Below the pieces are notes generated by a model. The model did no database searches and was not told the DNA's origin. It saw only the letters and a list, made by a program, of their open reading frames with translations. Positions 1-9,278 of a stretch of 64,000 nucleotides of DNA are shown here, in pieces. The translations under genes were made by a program, and so were the position numbers. The stretch's first letter is position 1. Each line of letters opens with the position of its first letter. Source of the DNA: Fodinibius roseus (GTDB lineage Bacteria > Bacteroidota > Rhodothermia > Balneolales > Balneolaceae); the NCBI RefSeq assembly GCF_900129315.1, contig NZ_FQUS01000005.1:124001-188000 (forward strand). The letters run 5' to 3'.

Positions 1-1254
1 GGTTTCGGCTTGCCGTCCATATCAATGCCTACGACCTTGCTGAATCCCGATCTAAAGCCTGAAATTGCAACATCTGTGGAGGGGGGCATGGACCTGGCCC
101 TTTTTGATAACCGGCTGAGATTCGAGGGAACCTATTATACGGTTGAAAACAAAAACCAGATTTTGAATGTAAATACTCCGGCCTCTTCCGGCGCAACCAG
201 CAAATTGATTAACGCAGGTATCATTGAGAGTAAAGGCTGGGAGCTCAGTTTTGGAGCTACTCCTGTCCGTACACAGGACTGGATATGGGATTTCCAGGTT
301 AACTTTACCAGAAACCGTACTAAGTTAGTGGAACTCGATGATGAGATTGACCGCCTGCAGTTATGGGGCGCCAATGGAGGAGGTGCCTATACGGAAGTAG
401 GAGAAGAGATTGGCAACCTGTACAGCAGCGGGTATGCGAAAGTGGATGATCCATCCTCAGAATATCACAATTGGCCCATACTCGGCAGTAATGGCTATTG
501 GCAGGAACTGTCTGATCCGGACGACCGCATTAAAGTGGGAAACTTTAATCCGTGGGGTATTGTCGGAGCTCAGACGTCTGTATCATACAAGCGATTTACG
601 CTGAGTGCCAATATAGACTGGCGAATCGGCGGCGATTTCATCTCATTTACCTATCGCTATGGCGAGTCGGACTGGAAGTCGCAGAGACAGATAGACAATA
701 TGATACCGGGCGGCCTCTACGGTACGGAAGAATTGATCGAGCTCATGAAATCGGATCCTGAACGCTATATTATCCCCCGAAACGGTAATTTTCCAAGAGT
801 CGGAGGATATACCGAGGAAACAGGCGGTTATTATGTCGATGAAGGTGCTCCCGGTTATGACGGGGGATTCATTCCGGGTGTTCAGGAAGTGGATGGGGAA
901 TATGTGGAACATCTCGGGGGAGAAGGAACCAATTACCGGCCGATATCAACATTGTATCCATGGAGCTTTAACCAGCAGGTTACATTTGATGCGTCCTTTG
1001 TAAAATTGAGGGATATCACTCTGGGATACGATATCCCTTCGGTACCCGTGGTGGAAAGTATGAGTGTTTCGGTGTATGCCAGAAACCTGCTGTTATGGAC
1101 GGCTGCAGGTATAGGCATCGATCCTGAACGAGCATTTACGGCCCAGGCCTCTCCACAGGGGGATACAAACATGATGTTCAGGCAGGGACTGGAATGGCAA
1201 AATGTACTTCCCCACTCAATGTCACTGGGATTTAACGTAGACATTAACTTTTAA
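1..1254 (+). CDS. SusC/RagA-family TonB-dependent outer-membrane transporter, C-terminal part
   Basis: This is the C-terminal ~417 residues of a SusC-type barrel. The reading frame is open from the first base, so the gene starts before the window and the in-frame TTG at 10 is not a real start. The sequence shows the alternating polar/aromatic strands of the barrel (PDLKPEIATSVEGG near the start, then ARNLLLWT) and ends in Phe, the usual outer-membrane insertion signal. SusC proteins import glycans or other large ligands together with a SusD lipoprotein, and a SusD gene follows 17 bp downstream. Substrate cannot be read from this part. Family assignment is firm. Confidence 0.93.
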   Translation, partial: GFGLPSISMPTTLLNPDLKPEIATSVEGGMDLALFDNRLRFEGTYYTVENKNQILNVNTPASSGATSKLINAGIIESKGWELSFGATPVRTQDWIWDFQVNFTRNRTKLVELDDEIDRLQLWGANGGGAYTEVGEEIGNLYSSGYAKVDDPSSEYHNWPILGSNGYWQELSDPDDRIKVGNFNPWGIVGAQTSVSYKRFTLSANIDWRIGGDFISFTYRYGESDWKSQRQIDNMIPGGLYGTEELIELMKSDPERYIIPRNGNFPRVGGYTEETGGYYVDEGAPGYDGGFIPGVQEVDGEYVEHLGGEGTNYRPISTLYPWSFNQQVTFDASFVKLRDITLGYDIPSVPVVESMSVSVYARNLLLWTAAGIGIDPERAFTAQASPQGDTNMMFRQGLEWQNVLPHSMSLGFNVDINF

Positions 1255-1271
1255 AAAGGAGCCAGAATATT

Positions 1272-2951
1272 ATGAATATGACAAGTACATACAGCAAATG
1301 GTTAGTACTGATTATCATAGTAGGCTTTTTGGTCAGCTGTGATGAGGATCTGACAAAAACCAATATCAATCCGAATGGCGTGAGTCCGGAGTCGGCGAAT
1401 GCCAGCCTGCTGCTCCCGAACTTAATGCGTGATTTTGCGCGCGAGTATACCGAGCTCGGAGAGGGGCATATTGCAGGGGTCGTTCAGCATATGCAGGAAG
1501 ATGCCTGGAATGAGGAGTATAACGACTATGACTGGGAACCCAGGGACTGGGATAATTACTATAACATGCTTCGTAATAATCAGTTCGTGTATGAAAAATC
1601 TGTAGAGCAGGAACAGGAAGCTCTGCAGGCTATCTCTTTGACCATGAAAAGCCTGATATTTGGTCATATAACGGACCTCTGGGGCGATGCACCATACTCA
1701 GAGGCTTTAAAAGTTAGTGATGATGATCCCGTTTTAACACCTGTATTTGACAGCCAGGAAGACATTTATCTCGGAGTGATCGAAGACCTCAAAGAGGCAG
1801 CGTCGCTGTTTGATTCCGGAGCCGCATTGGGGAATACGGATGCGGACCTCTTTTTTGGAGGTAATATGGAAAAATGGCACAAGTTTGCCCATTCCCTGAT
1901 CCTGCGATATTCCCTGAGGATATCGGAAAAGCTTCCCGATCTCGCCCGGGATAATATCCGGGAAGTCTATCAAAGCGGAATATATCTGGGAAGTGTAAGT
2001 GATGACGTGAGTATACCGTATAATGACGCTGATCCCTGGATAACGGCAGCTACGGGCACGGATGCCAGTAACTTCCGGAGAAGAAGACCGGCGAATACCC
2101 TGCTCGATAAATTAACGGCCTATAGCGATCCCCGGCTGGAGGTCTGGTTTGCCCCTGTTCATGTACAATGGGTCGAGGATACCTCTCTGGAGGTTGCTGT
2201 GGAGCCTACAATCCGTAGGAATGGAGAGCCAACTGATATCGTATCCATGACCGAAGAAGAGTATTATGCGGAGGTTAATGCGGGCAACGAGTTTACAAGA
2301 CATTTTAACCCGGAACTTGCAGATACCGAGTACGATACAAGCGAATATGTCGGTTTGCCAACGGCTTTATTGGAGCCTACGGCATATAACGGCAATCCAA
2401 CTCCGGGTCAGCAGGTGCAAAATCAGCATGTCTCCCAGCTGGGTGACATTTTCAGGCAAACAAGTCACGAGTTGGTTCAATCCAGGGTTATGACTGCGGC
2501 TGAAGTGCATTTTATTCTCGCGGAAGCGGCCTTCAAAGGCTGGATCAGTGCGAATGCCGAAGAGCATTATAACGACGCGATCCAGCAGGCGCTCAATATC
2601 TGGGGAGTTGGCGATAGATATGAGGACTATATTGCGACGGAGGGAGTCTCCTATGAGGGGACATTAGAGCAGATCATGGAACAAAAATGGATCAGCTCTT
2701 TTACAATCGCCACGGAATCGTGGTTCGACTGGCGCAGAACCGGCTATCCTGAACTGAAAGCAGGTCCCGCCGCCGTGCGTCCCGTACCACCCCTGAGATT
2801 TATGTATGGAAATAATGAACTGGATACCAACAGTTCAAACGCCGACACCGCCGTTGAACGGCTGGAAGAAACAGAATATGCCAACGTCGGAAAGAACAGC
2901 TCCTGGTCCAAGCCATGGCTCCTGCAAGACACCGAACATCCATCCTGGTAG
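1272..2951 (+). CDS. SusD/RagB-family ligand-binding lipoprotein (SusD_2-like)
   Basis: Surface lipoprotein partner of the SusC barrel just upstream, expected to bind the ligand at the outer membrane. The N-terminus has a short basic region, a hydrophobic stretch and a lipobox ending in LVSC (Cys ~23). TPR-like helices follow, and the C-terminal part carries FILAEAAFKGW and a YNDAIQQAL...WGV segment typical of the SusD_2 subfamily. Length 559 aa is normal. The 17-bp gap to the SusC stop indicates one operon. Unlike the pair at 19-24 kb, no sigma/FecR genes are visible beside this pair, although its upstream part is outside the window. Confidence 0.92.
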   Translation: MNMTSTYSKWLVLIIIVGFLVSCDEDLTKTNINPNGVSPESANASLLLPNLMRDFAREYTELGEGHIAGVVQHMQEDAWNEEYNDYDWEPRDWDNYYNMLRNNQFVYEKSVEQEQEALQAISLTMKSLIFGHITDLWGDAPYSEALKVSDDDPVLTPVFDSQEDIYLGVIEDLKEAASLFDSGAALGNTDADLFFGGNMEKWHKFAHSLILRYSLRISEKLPDLARDNIREVYQSGIYLGSVSDDVSIPYNDADPWITAATGTDASNFRRRRPANTLLDKLTAYSDPRLEVWFAPVHVQWVEDTSLEVAVEPTIRRNGEPTDIVSMTEEEYYAEVNAGNEFTRHFNPELADTEYDTSEYVGLPTALLEPTAYNGNPTPGQQVQNQHVSQLGDIFRQTSHELVQSRVMTAAEVHFILAEAAFKGWISANAEEHYNDAIQQALNIWGVGDRYEDYIATEGVSYEGTLEQIMEQKWISSFTIATESWFDWRRTGYPELKAGPAAVRPVPPLRFMYGNNELDTNSSNADTAVERLEETEYANVGKNSSWSKPWLLQDTEHPSW

Positions 2952-3076
2952 AGATTTTGATCTTTTGATTCGTTGTATTCAAGTAGTATCATGAAAGGGA
3001 CGTTGGGAAACCTGAAGTCTCGAGATCCCGCTTGGGTCAGGCGATGGTGCGGCTGCGGAGGTCCGGGTATCCCGCA

Positions 3077-3110
3077 CGCATGATACCTGTTGTTGTACAG
3101 GTATCATGCG
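3077..3110. terminator. Long perfect hairpin downstream of susD
   Basis: Arms at 3077-3090 and 3097-3110 are perfect 14-bp inverted repeats around a 6-nt loop, ~125 bp after the SusD stop. There is no T-run after the stem, so it may be an mRNA 3'-end stabiliser or a factor-dependent terminator rather than a classic intrinsic one. No gene is visible in the 264 bp between SusD and the next gene. Confidence 0.5.
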
Positions 3111-3215
3111 GCTCTTAAAGAAGCGTAACCATGCAGGCATATAGCCGCAGGAGTTGTTGATATTGACTGGTTGCCATCCTGGTGGCGAATGAGTAGAGAA
3201 TTTTTGTTAAAATAA

Positions 3216-5198
3216 ATGCGAGTACCAGCTTCTAATATTAATAGGGTATATGTGGCCAGCGGTCGAACACGAGCGGTATGCGTTATTTTAAATCTCTTAT
3301 ATATATGTTTATATCTGACTTTCACCGGCTGTCGGGCCGAAAGAGGTGGTGATAAACGCAGTGATCGCTACGATTCTGTAAGTATCGGATTGTTGCCGGA
3401 CACGCAGGGAGACGGCGATGCGGTTTCGATACATCCCATGAAGGCGGTGCTGGACAAGCTTCAGGCGTCGGGCGTGGATATCGTTATCCCGGTCGGTGAC
3501 CTGACCAATCACGGGACAACCGCTGAGTTTGACCAGTGGACCAGCGTTGCGGAACAATACCGGAAGGAGGGCATAGAGTTTCTTCCCCTAATGGGAAACC
3601 ATGAAACCAGTTATGCCTACGCGGTCGAATGGATTGAGTATATGAAAGAGTATATCCCGGAGGATGCGGTTCACATGGCCGGCGCACAATACCAGAACTA
3701 CTATGTGGTGAGAGAAAACGTGCTGATTGTTTTGCTGCGGTACTACAACCTGCCCATTGCTTTTCAATGGATTAAGGAGGTGGTGGATAACCGCGTGGAT
3801 GAAGTGGACCATATCGTTATTGCGAGTCACGACGGACTCATCGGCGCAAAGTACGGGGAAACCCGGGAGATGATTGTCGAGGGAACCAGGGGAGACCATC
3901 TTCTGATGGAGCAGTGGGATGAAATCAGGTCGTTCTTTTCGAGGCATGATGTGATATGGGTACAGGGACACGAACACATGTACCAGCGCTCCGTTATTTC
4001 AGCGCCTGTTCATGTAAACCCCTCATCCTGGAGAACCTCGGACCGGAACTACCGGTTGCCCCAGTATACTCAGATTGTTGCCGGTAATGCATCCTACAAA
4101 GGGTACGAATTCCGGTACGGGGAACGAGAAAAGGTTCAGGCAATTCTTCAGCAGAAGATGAATACCCGTGAGAAGGGATCTGAAGCGTATGATGTTAACG
4201 CCTCCGTGTTGTCTTTTGACCGTACTCAGGTTGATTTTGAAGCGTATTTCACTTCTCATACCATTAGCAGCAATAGGGAGGGAAAAAAGGAGCTTGAAAA
4301 TCCGATCTGGGTATTGATGGACCGGTTTTCAAGGACGACGGATCGATGCGAGCGTATTGTATACCCGAATTCCATCCCTGCGGGTACGCGTCCGGTGTTG
4401 CGTCACGATGTGTTTTATCGAACCAGTGATTGTCGCGCTCCCGGGGGCTCTGCGGCAAAAATAGTGGACGGCGTCAATAATACGTTCAACCGCGTTGAAA
4501 GTACTCCACAGACCTTGAGCTGGCGCCAGGGATTCAGCCGCGCAGAAAGTCAGATGGATCTGATGCGGCTGGCCTACCAGTACCTGTTTCAGTATCATCA
4601 ACCATGGACCCCTAATCTCAACAGCGGCCGGAGGCTTGTTCCCGCTGGTAACGGGCAACAGGTGGAAGTACCGGCGACCACCATCGATTTGAAAGAACAC
4701 ATGACGCTCAGCTGGTCGCCCCGGACAGCGGAAACCCTGTCTGATATCCTTATTGTGAGCGGCACGCAGGTACAGACCGGCATGTATAGCAGTGCCTACG
4801 GGATGAAAAAAAACATTGAAGAAGATCCCGGCCTTGACGGGAGTCAGCCTGACGGTTCGGCCAAGAAGCCCCACGACTTGCCGGAATCGGCGACAAAAAG
4901 CTGGGATATAACATCTGCCGCGGCGGATCCCTATGTCCTGCAGTTTGAAAACGATGTCGCCAGTCGGGACAATGCAACGCTTGCGTATTATGAGGAGGGC
5001 AGCTGGAAGCCCTTCACCCGGGAGGAATGTGTGATGAAATCCGCATATGAGTCCGGTTTTTTAAATAGATCCGCTCCTGTTCGGAAGGGGGAATGCAGGG
5101 GGGAAGCCCTGGTGGGTTTTGATAATAAGTACAATAACAGTAACCGCTGGTGGGTTCTCCTGCAAAGGGACGTAAAAGTGGCCCTGGTTGAGAAGTAA
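3216..5198 (+). CDS. Metallophosphoesterase (calcineurin-like) lipoprotein
   Basis: Exported calcineurin-like phosphoesterase of 660 aa. The N-terminus has a hydrophobic segment ending in a lipobox FTGC (Cys 39). Metal-ligand motifs follow in order: PDTQ (Asp 62) in place of DxH, GDLTNHG (Asp 95, Asn 98), GNHE (Asn 128, His 129), a later ASHDG, and GHEH. The last ~300 residues match no domain I recognise and contain a Trp/Tyr-rich part. Start: ATG 3216 is the only suitable one upstream of the signal segment, although the 20 residues before it make a long n-region. The substrate is unknown; extracytoplasmic phosphoester hydrolysis is likely. It stands alone between the SusD gene and the sugar cluster. 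Confidence 0.85.
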   Translation: MRVPASNINRVYVASGRTRAVCVILNLLYICLYLTFTGCRAERGGDKRSDRYDSVSIGLLPDTQGDGDAVSIHPMKAVLDKLQASGVDIVIPVGDLTNHGTTAEFDQWTSVAEQYRKEGIEFLPLMGNHETSYAYAVEWIEYMKEYIPEDAVHMAGAQYQNYYVVRENVLIVLLRYYNLPIAFQWIKEVVDNRVDEVDHIVIASHDGLIGAKYGETREMIVEGTRGDHLLMEQWDEIRSFFSRHDVIWVQGHEHMYQRSVISAPVHVNPSSWRTSDRNYRLPQYTQIVAGNASYKGYEFRYGEREKVQAILQQKMNTREKGSEAYDVNASVLSFDRTQVDFEAYFTSHTISSNREGKKELENPIWVLMDRFSRTTDRCERIVYPNSIPAGTRPVLRHDVFYRTSDCRAPGGSAAKIVDGVNNTFNRVESTPQTLSWRQGFSRAESQMDLMRLAYQYLFQYHQPWTPNLNSGRRLVPAGNGQQVEVPATTIDLKEHMTLSWSPRTAETLSDILIVSGTQVQTGMYSSAYGMKKNIEEDPGLDGSQPDGSAKKPHDLPESATKSWDITSAAADPYVLQFENDVASRDNATLAYYEEGSWKPFTREECVMKSAYESGFLNRSAPVRKGECRGEALVGFDNKYNNSNRWWVLLQRDVKVALVEK

Positions 5199-5321
5199 AA
5201 AACGATGAATTATTATCGGAGCTGGCACCTACCGGTCGGTTTGTTTATGTTAAAATACATCTGCCTAAAGTATTGAATTAGCCTGAAGTGTTACACACCT
5301 GACATAATCTGGAAATATTTT

Positions 5322-6047
5322 ATGAATCCGACCGTACAGATTTCTTTGGACCTGACCAACATTGATGAAGCTCTCGAAACCGCCTCCATGGCCAAGCGGG
5401 CGGGCGTGGACTGGCTGGAGGCGGGCACGCCGCTGATCCTGGCCGAGGGGCTCCACGGGGTTCGGCGACTCCATGAGGCGTTCCCGGATACCCCTATTGT
5501 GGCCGACCTGAAAACCATGGACGGGGGCTACCTGGAGGCGGAGATGATGGCCCGGGCGGGAGCCACGCATGTCGTAGTTATGGCCCGGGCGCATGAGGAA
5601 ACGATCAAGTGCGTGGTGGAAGCCGGCCGGGATTTTGGGGTAAAGGTGATGGGTGATAACCTGGGATGTCCGGATATGGTGGCCGGAGCGGAGCGCCTGG
5701 AGGCTCTGGGCTGCGATTATGTGATCCATCATATCGGCTATGACCAGCGCCGGGGGCTGGCCGCGCAGGGCCGGAGAAAACCCAGTCCCATGGACCAGCT
5801 GCAGGAGGTGGTCGACGCGGTGGAGGTCCCGGTACAGGCCGTAGGAGGGTTAAGTCTCGAGCAGGCGGTCCGGTGTCCCGCCCTGGGCGCGCCCCTTGTG
5901 GTACTGGGGGCGCCTCTGACGATCGACGCGGAGGCTTTTAAGACCGCCGAGGGGGACCTGGAAGACTCGCTTCGGCTGATTTGCGAGAAAGTGCACGGTT
6001 ATGGAACGGGAGAGGCGGATCGGCAGTCCCCCGGCCACCCGGGTTGA
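5322..6047 (+). CDS. Hexulose-6-phosphate synthase / KGPDC-like (OMP decarboxylase suprafamily)
   Basis: TIM-barrel enzyme of the orotidine-5'-phosphate decarboxylase suprafamily, closest in pattern to 3-hexulose-6-phosphate synthase and 3-keto-L-gulonate-6-phosphate decarboxylase. Visible motifs are SLDLTNIDEA at the N-terminus, the signature ADLKTMDGG (Asp-x-Lys-x-x-Asp active-site set, ~residues 66-74) and HHIGYDQR late in the barrel. At 241 aa it is slightly longer than the usual 210-215. No phosphohexuloisomerase gene lies next to it, so a formaldehyde-fixing role is not supported; a sugar-acid decarboxylase or aldolase role fits better beside the dehydrogenases that follow. It heads a same-strand cluster to 9152. 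Confidence 0.82.
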   Translation: MNPTVQISLDLTNIDEALETASMAKRAGVDWLEAGTPLILAEGLHGVRRLHEAFPDTPIVADLKTMDGGYLEAEMMARAGATHVVVMARAHEETIKCVVEAGRDFGVKVMGDNLGCPDMVAGAERLEALGCDYVIHHIGYDQRRGLAAQGRRKPSPMDQLQEVVDAVEVPVQAVGGLSLEQAVRCPALGAPLVVLGAPLTIDAEAFKTAEGDLEDSLRLICEKVHGYGTGEADRQSPGHPG

Positions 6048-6151
6048 AGAAATCTTATGGCGGGGAGTTGGTAAGGCCTGAGCTTAAATATGATGACGGA
6101 ATACCAGGGGTTTAGCTATCTACTATAATTATACTATAAACAAACTTTCCC

Positions 6152-7183
6152 ATGAAATCAGCAGCTGTTGTTAATTATGCCCCGGAAAAAGGGGCCGTTG
6201 AACTTCGTGAAGTCGATCAGCCATCCATAGGCGGGGAGGATGTCCTGCTGGACGTGTCCCACGTCGGAGTGTGCGGAAGCGACCTGCACCAGTGGACGGC
6301 CGACCACAGCTGGCCGGTGAACTACCCGGTGGTGCTGGGCCATGAATTCGCAGGCCACGTCGCAGCGATCGGGGATGAGGTGGAGGAGTGGCAGGAAGGC
6401 GACCGGGTGGTCAGCGAGACGGCTGCGATCATTGACCGGGGCAATCCGATGAGCCGTCAGGGACTGTACAACCTCGATCCCACCCGAAAAGGTTTTGGTT
6501 ACGGGGTTGACGGGGCGATGACCCGCTACGTGCGGGTGCCCGCACGCTGCCTGCATCTGGTGCCGCCGGGAATTCCGTTCGAACACGCTTGCCTGACCGA
6601 GCCCTGCAGCGTGGCCTATAACGCCGTGGTGGAAAATACCGGCATCAGGCCCGGGGATCGCGTGTTGGTGCTGGGACCGGGAACCATCGGCCTGATGTGT
6701 GCGGCGATCGCCCGGATCGGCGGCGCGCAGGTCGCCGTGGTGGGACTGGAAGCCGACCGGCATCGCCTGGAGATCTCGCGCCGCTACGACTGTGAATCCA
6801 TCACCGGCGATAAGGATGCGTCCGCCTGGGCGAAGGAATATGACGGACTCGGCGCCGACTGCGTGGTCGATGCGACCGGGGTCAGCGGTGCCCTCAAGGC
6901 AGCCCTGGAGCTGGTCCGACCCAATGGTAAGATCACCAAGGTGGGATGGGGCCCGCAGCCCCTGGGCTATTCGCTGGACCCCCTGGTGCAGAAAAACGTG
7001 ACTCTCCAGGGGAGTTTCAGCCACAACTGGCCGGTGTGGGAGCGGGTGCTGGCCCTGATGGACAGCGGCCAGCTGGATGTGGAGCCGATCGTCGGCGGAA
7101 TATGGCCGATTAGCGAATGGCATACCGCCTTCGAAAAGATGCACAGTGGAGCCATTGTCAAAAGCATTCTTAAACCGGAATAG
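6152..7183 (+). CDS. Zinc-type medium-chain dehydrogenase (sorbitol/threonine dehydrogenase-like)
   Basis: Medium-chain alcohol/polyol dehydrogenase of 343 aa, probably oxidising a sugar, polyol or sugar acid with NAD(P). Catalytic-zinc ligands are present: Cys 41 (VCGSD), His 64 and Glu 65 (LGHEFAG), with TEPCSVAYNA further on. The Rossmann glycine motif is GPGTIG. The structural-zinc lobe is abnormal: the segment at ~92-115 (IIDRGNPMSRQGLYNL) has none of the usual four cysteines. It sits 20 bp before the SDR gene, so the two are very likely co-transcribed. Confidence 0.9.
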   Translation: MKSAAVVNYAPEKGAVELREVDQPSIGGEDVLLDVSHVGVCGSDLHQWTADHSWPVNYPVVLGHEFAGHVAAIGDEVEEWQEGDRVVSETAAIIDRGNPMSRQGLYNLDPTRKGFGYGVDGAMTRYVRVPARCLHLVPPGIPFEHACLTEPCSVAYNAVVENTGIRPGDRVLVLGPGTIGLMCAAIARIGGAQVAVVGLEADRHRLEISRRYDCESITGDKDASAWAKEYDGLGADCVVDATGVSGALKAALELVRPNGKITKVGWGPQPLGYSLDPLVQKNVTLQGSFSHNWPVWERVLALMDSGQLDVEPIVGGIWPISEWHTAFEKMHSGAIVKSILKPE

Positions 7184-7202
7184 GATACAGGAAACAAGGA
7201 CT

Positions 7203-8009
7203 ATGCGATTAGAGGATAAGGTTATTATCGTTACAGGGAGCACCACCGGTATCGGCAAAGCGATTGCCACCCGGTGCGTAGCCGAGGGCGCAAAAGTCAT
7301 TGTCAACGGACGCAGTCGCGGGGACGGGGAGGCCGTTGTGGCCGAACTGGGGAGCGGCAAGGCCGCCCTGCATATCGGTGATATAAGTGACCCGGACACC
7401 CCGAAAGCCCTTGTTGACAGCGCCCTGCAGGCTTTTGGTCGCCTGGACGCGGTGGTCAACAACGCCGCGATGATTGTAACCTCAAACATTCATACCACCG
7501 ATAAAGATCACCTGCACCGCGTATTTGATGTGAACGCGGCCGGCCCGCTTGCCCTCATCAAGGCCGCCCTGCCGCAGCTTCGCAAGCGACAGGGATGCGT
7601 GCTCAACATAGGATCGGTCAATGCCTACAGCGGGGAGCCCGACTTGCTGGCCTATAGCATGTCGAAGGGGGCCTTGATGACAATGACCCGTAACCTGGGG
7701 GACGTACTGCTGCGGGAGGAGGGCGTGCGGGTGAACCAGATCAATCCGGGCTGGGTGCTTACCAGGAACGAGGCCGTCCGAAAAAGCGAGCAGGGAATGG
7801 TTGAGGGTTGGCAGGAAGAAATTCCCGCCGCCTATGCCCCGGCCGGACGCCTTCTGCGTCCCGAAGAGATTGCCGCGGCGGCCCTCTACTGGCTGAGCGA
7901 TGAGAGCGGTCCGGTCTCCGGACAGGTCGTGGAGATTGAGCAGTACCCGTATATCGGCCGCAACGTCCCCAAAGATGAAAGTACCGTTTCCGGGAAAGGT
8001 AAGGGCTAG
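7203..8009 (+). CDS. SDR-family NAD(P)-dependent oxidoreductase
   Basis: Classical short-chain dehydrogenase of 268 aa. It shows TGSTTGIG (cofactor loop, residues 11-18), NNAAM, a catalytic Ser in NIGSVNAYSG and the YSMSK catalytic pair, and ends with the usual SGQVVEIEQ-type segment. ATG 7203 was chosen because it follows the dehydrogenase stop by 20 bp and puts the first beta strand at residue 5; upstream in-frame codons overlap the previous gene. Probable role is oxidation or reduction of a sugar lactone or keto sugar in the same pathway as its neighbours. Confidence 0.92.
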   Translation: MRLEDKVIIVTGSTTGIGKAIATRCVAEGAKVIVNGRSRGDGEAVVAELGSGKAALHIGDISDPDTPKALVDSALQAFGRLDAVVNNAAMIVTSNIHTTDKDHLHRVFDVNAAGPLALIKAALPQLRKRQGCVLNIGSVNAYSGEPDLLAYSMSKGALMTMTRNLGDVLLREEGVRVNQINPGWVLTRNEAVRKSEQGMVEGWQEEIPAAYAPAGRLLRPEEIAAAALYWLSDESGPVSGQVVEIEQYPYIGRNVPKDESTVSGKGKG

Positions 8010-8069
8010 CCTGTATGGTTCACTCTCGGAGATTGAGAAGATTCAACACAGCCACGAACCATTTCGCAG

Positions 8070-8085
8070 CCCCGAACATTCGGGG
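8070..8085. other. Small GC-rich hairpin after the SDR gene
   Basis: A 6-bp perfect stem (CCCCGA / TCGGGG) with a 4-nt loop lies 60 bp after the SDR stop. There is no T-run. It could slow RNA decay or mark a transcript end inside the otherwise plain 255-bp gap before the next gene. Confidence 0.3.
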
Positions 8086-8264
8086 TAAGAAATACGGAAT
8101 AGTTCTTCTCCTGTAATAAACCAGGCAAGTTATGGGTGAAGGCATTTGAGTGGAATGAAAAATTATAAATGAGGAAATGAAAAATAATATTCCAGGGACT
8201 ATTATCCTTCGGACTCGTTCTACGTTATACTTTCTGCTAATAATTCATTACTAATTATTAACTC

Positions 8265-9152
8265 ATGCCCAAATTAGCTGTATTTCCCAAAGCGTTTATG
8301 TCCCAACTTTGCCGGGACGGAACCATGACCGTTTCCGAATGGATCGAAATAGCGGTGCAGCTGGATATTGACGGGCTGGAGTGGTATGCCGGCTTTCTGG
8401 AGATGGAGGACCGTTCCAATTGGTCCCGGTTTCGCCGCCAGGTCGAAGCGCACGGAAAAACCATTCCCATGATGTGCTGTTCACCCGATTTTACCCACCG
8501 GGATCCGGACTTCCGGGCGAAGGAGATTCAAAAGCAGAAGCAGTGGATCGATATGATCCACGCCTTGGGGGGGTCCTACTGCCGGGTCCTGTCGGGACAG
8601 CGACGGCCGGGGTTGTCTATCGAAGAGGGACTCATCTTTGCCGCTGAAAGCATACGGGCATGTCTGCCGTATGCCGCCGAGCGTGATATTACCCTGATCC
8701 TGGAAAATCACTACAAAGATGATTTCTGGGAATATCCTGAATTTGCCCAGCAGATGGACGTGTTTTGCCGGCTGGTAGATCAAATTCATCATCCGAATTT
8801 CGGAGTCAACTACGATCCCAGCAACGCCTACCTGGCCGGGGACGATCCCCTTGAGCTTCTCGGTCGCGTATCAGACCGCGTGGTGACTATGCATGCCAGC
8901 GACCGGCAGCTGACGGAGGGCACGCTGGAGGATCTGCGCCGGGAGGAAGCAGGAGCCCGGGGCTACGCCCGGCGGCTCAGCCACGGGGAGATCGGGCAGG
9001 GACTGAATGACTACGATGCCATATTCAGGGAGCTGAAAAGCGCAGGATTTGACGGCTGGATCAGCATCGAAGACGGGGTGGACGGGATGGAGCAGCTGCG
9101 GCGGAGCGTCACCTTCCTGAGAGATAAAATCTCCCAGTACTGGTCCTGCTAA
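8265..9152 (+). CDS. Sugar phosphate isomerase/epimerase (xylose-isomerase-like TIM barrel)
   Basis: AP-endonuclease-2/xylose-isomerase-like TIM barrel of 295 aa, the family that contains hexulose epimerases and inosose isomerases. Metal-ligand-type motifs can be seen: LILENHYKDD (Glu, His), NFGVNYDPSNAYLAGDDP (Asp), VVTMHASDR (His), and GWISIEDG near the C-terminus (Glu). No signal peptide, so it is cytoplasmic. It closes the 5.3-9.2 kb sugar-metabolism group. The exact substrate cannot be read. Confidence 0.87.
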   Translation: MPKLAVFPKAFMSQLCRDGTMTVSEWIEIAVQLDIDGLEWYAGFLEMEDRSNWSRFRRQVEAHGKTIPMMCCSPDFTHRDPDFRAKEIQKQKQWIDMIHALGGSYCRVLSGQRRPGLSIEEGLIFAAESIRACLPYAAERDITLILENHYKDDFWEYPEFAQQMDVFCRLVDQIHHPNFGVNYDPSNAYLAGDDPLELLGRVSDRVVTMHASDRQLTEGTLEDLRREEAGARGYARRLSHGEIGQGLNDYDAIFRELKSAGFDGWISIEDGVDGMEQLRRSVTFLRDKISQYWSC

Positions 9153-9278
9153 ATACTACAACAGGGGGGTAAAAAGTAGAATGGTTGAATGTAACAGGTA
9201 TAAAGGTCAGCAATGTCAGCTCAAATAATTTTGGCCGGGAAATTAAGAAACCAGCAGCTTTTTATAACTGATAACTGC

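Noticed and set aside
5322-6047. Formaldehyde fixation by the HPS-like enzyme
   Set aside because: No phosphohexuloisomerase or formaldehyde-producing enzyme lies nearby, so the context argues against it.
6158-7489. A 443-codon open frame on the minus strand
   Set aside because: It lies opposite the Zn dehydrogenase and the SDR gene, has no family resemblance, and is explained by the high G+C of third codon positions in those genes.
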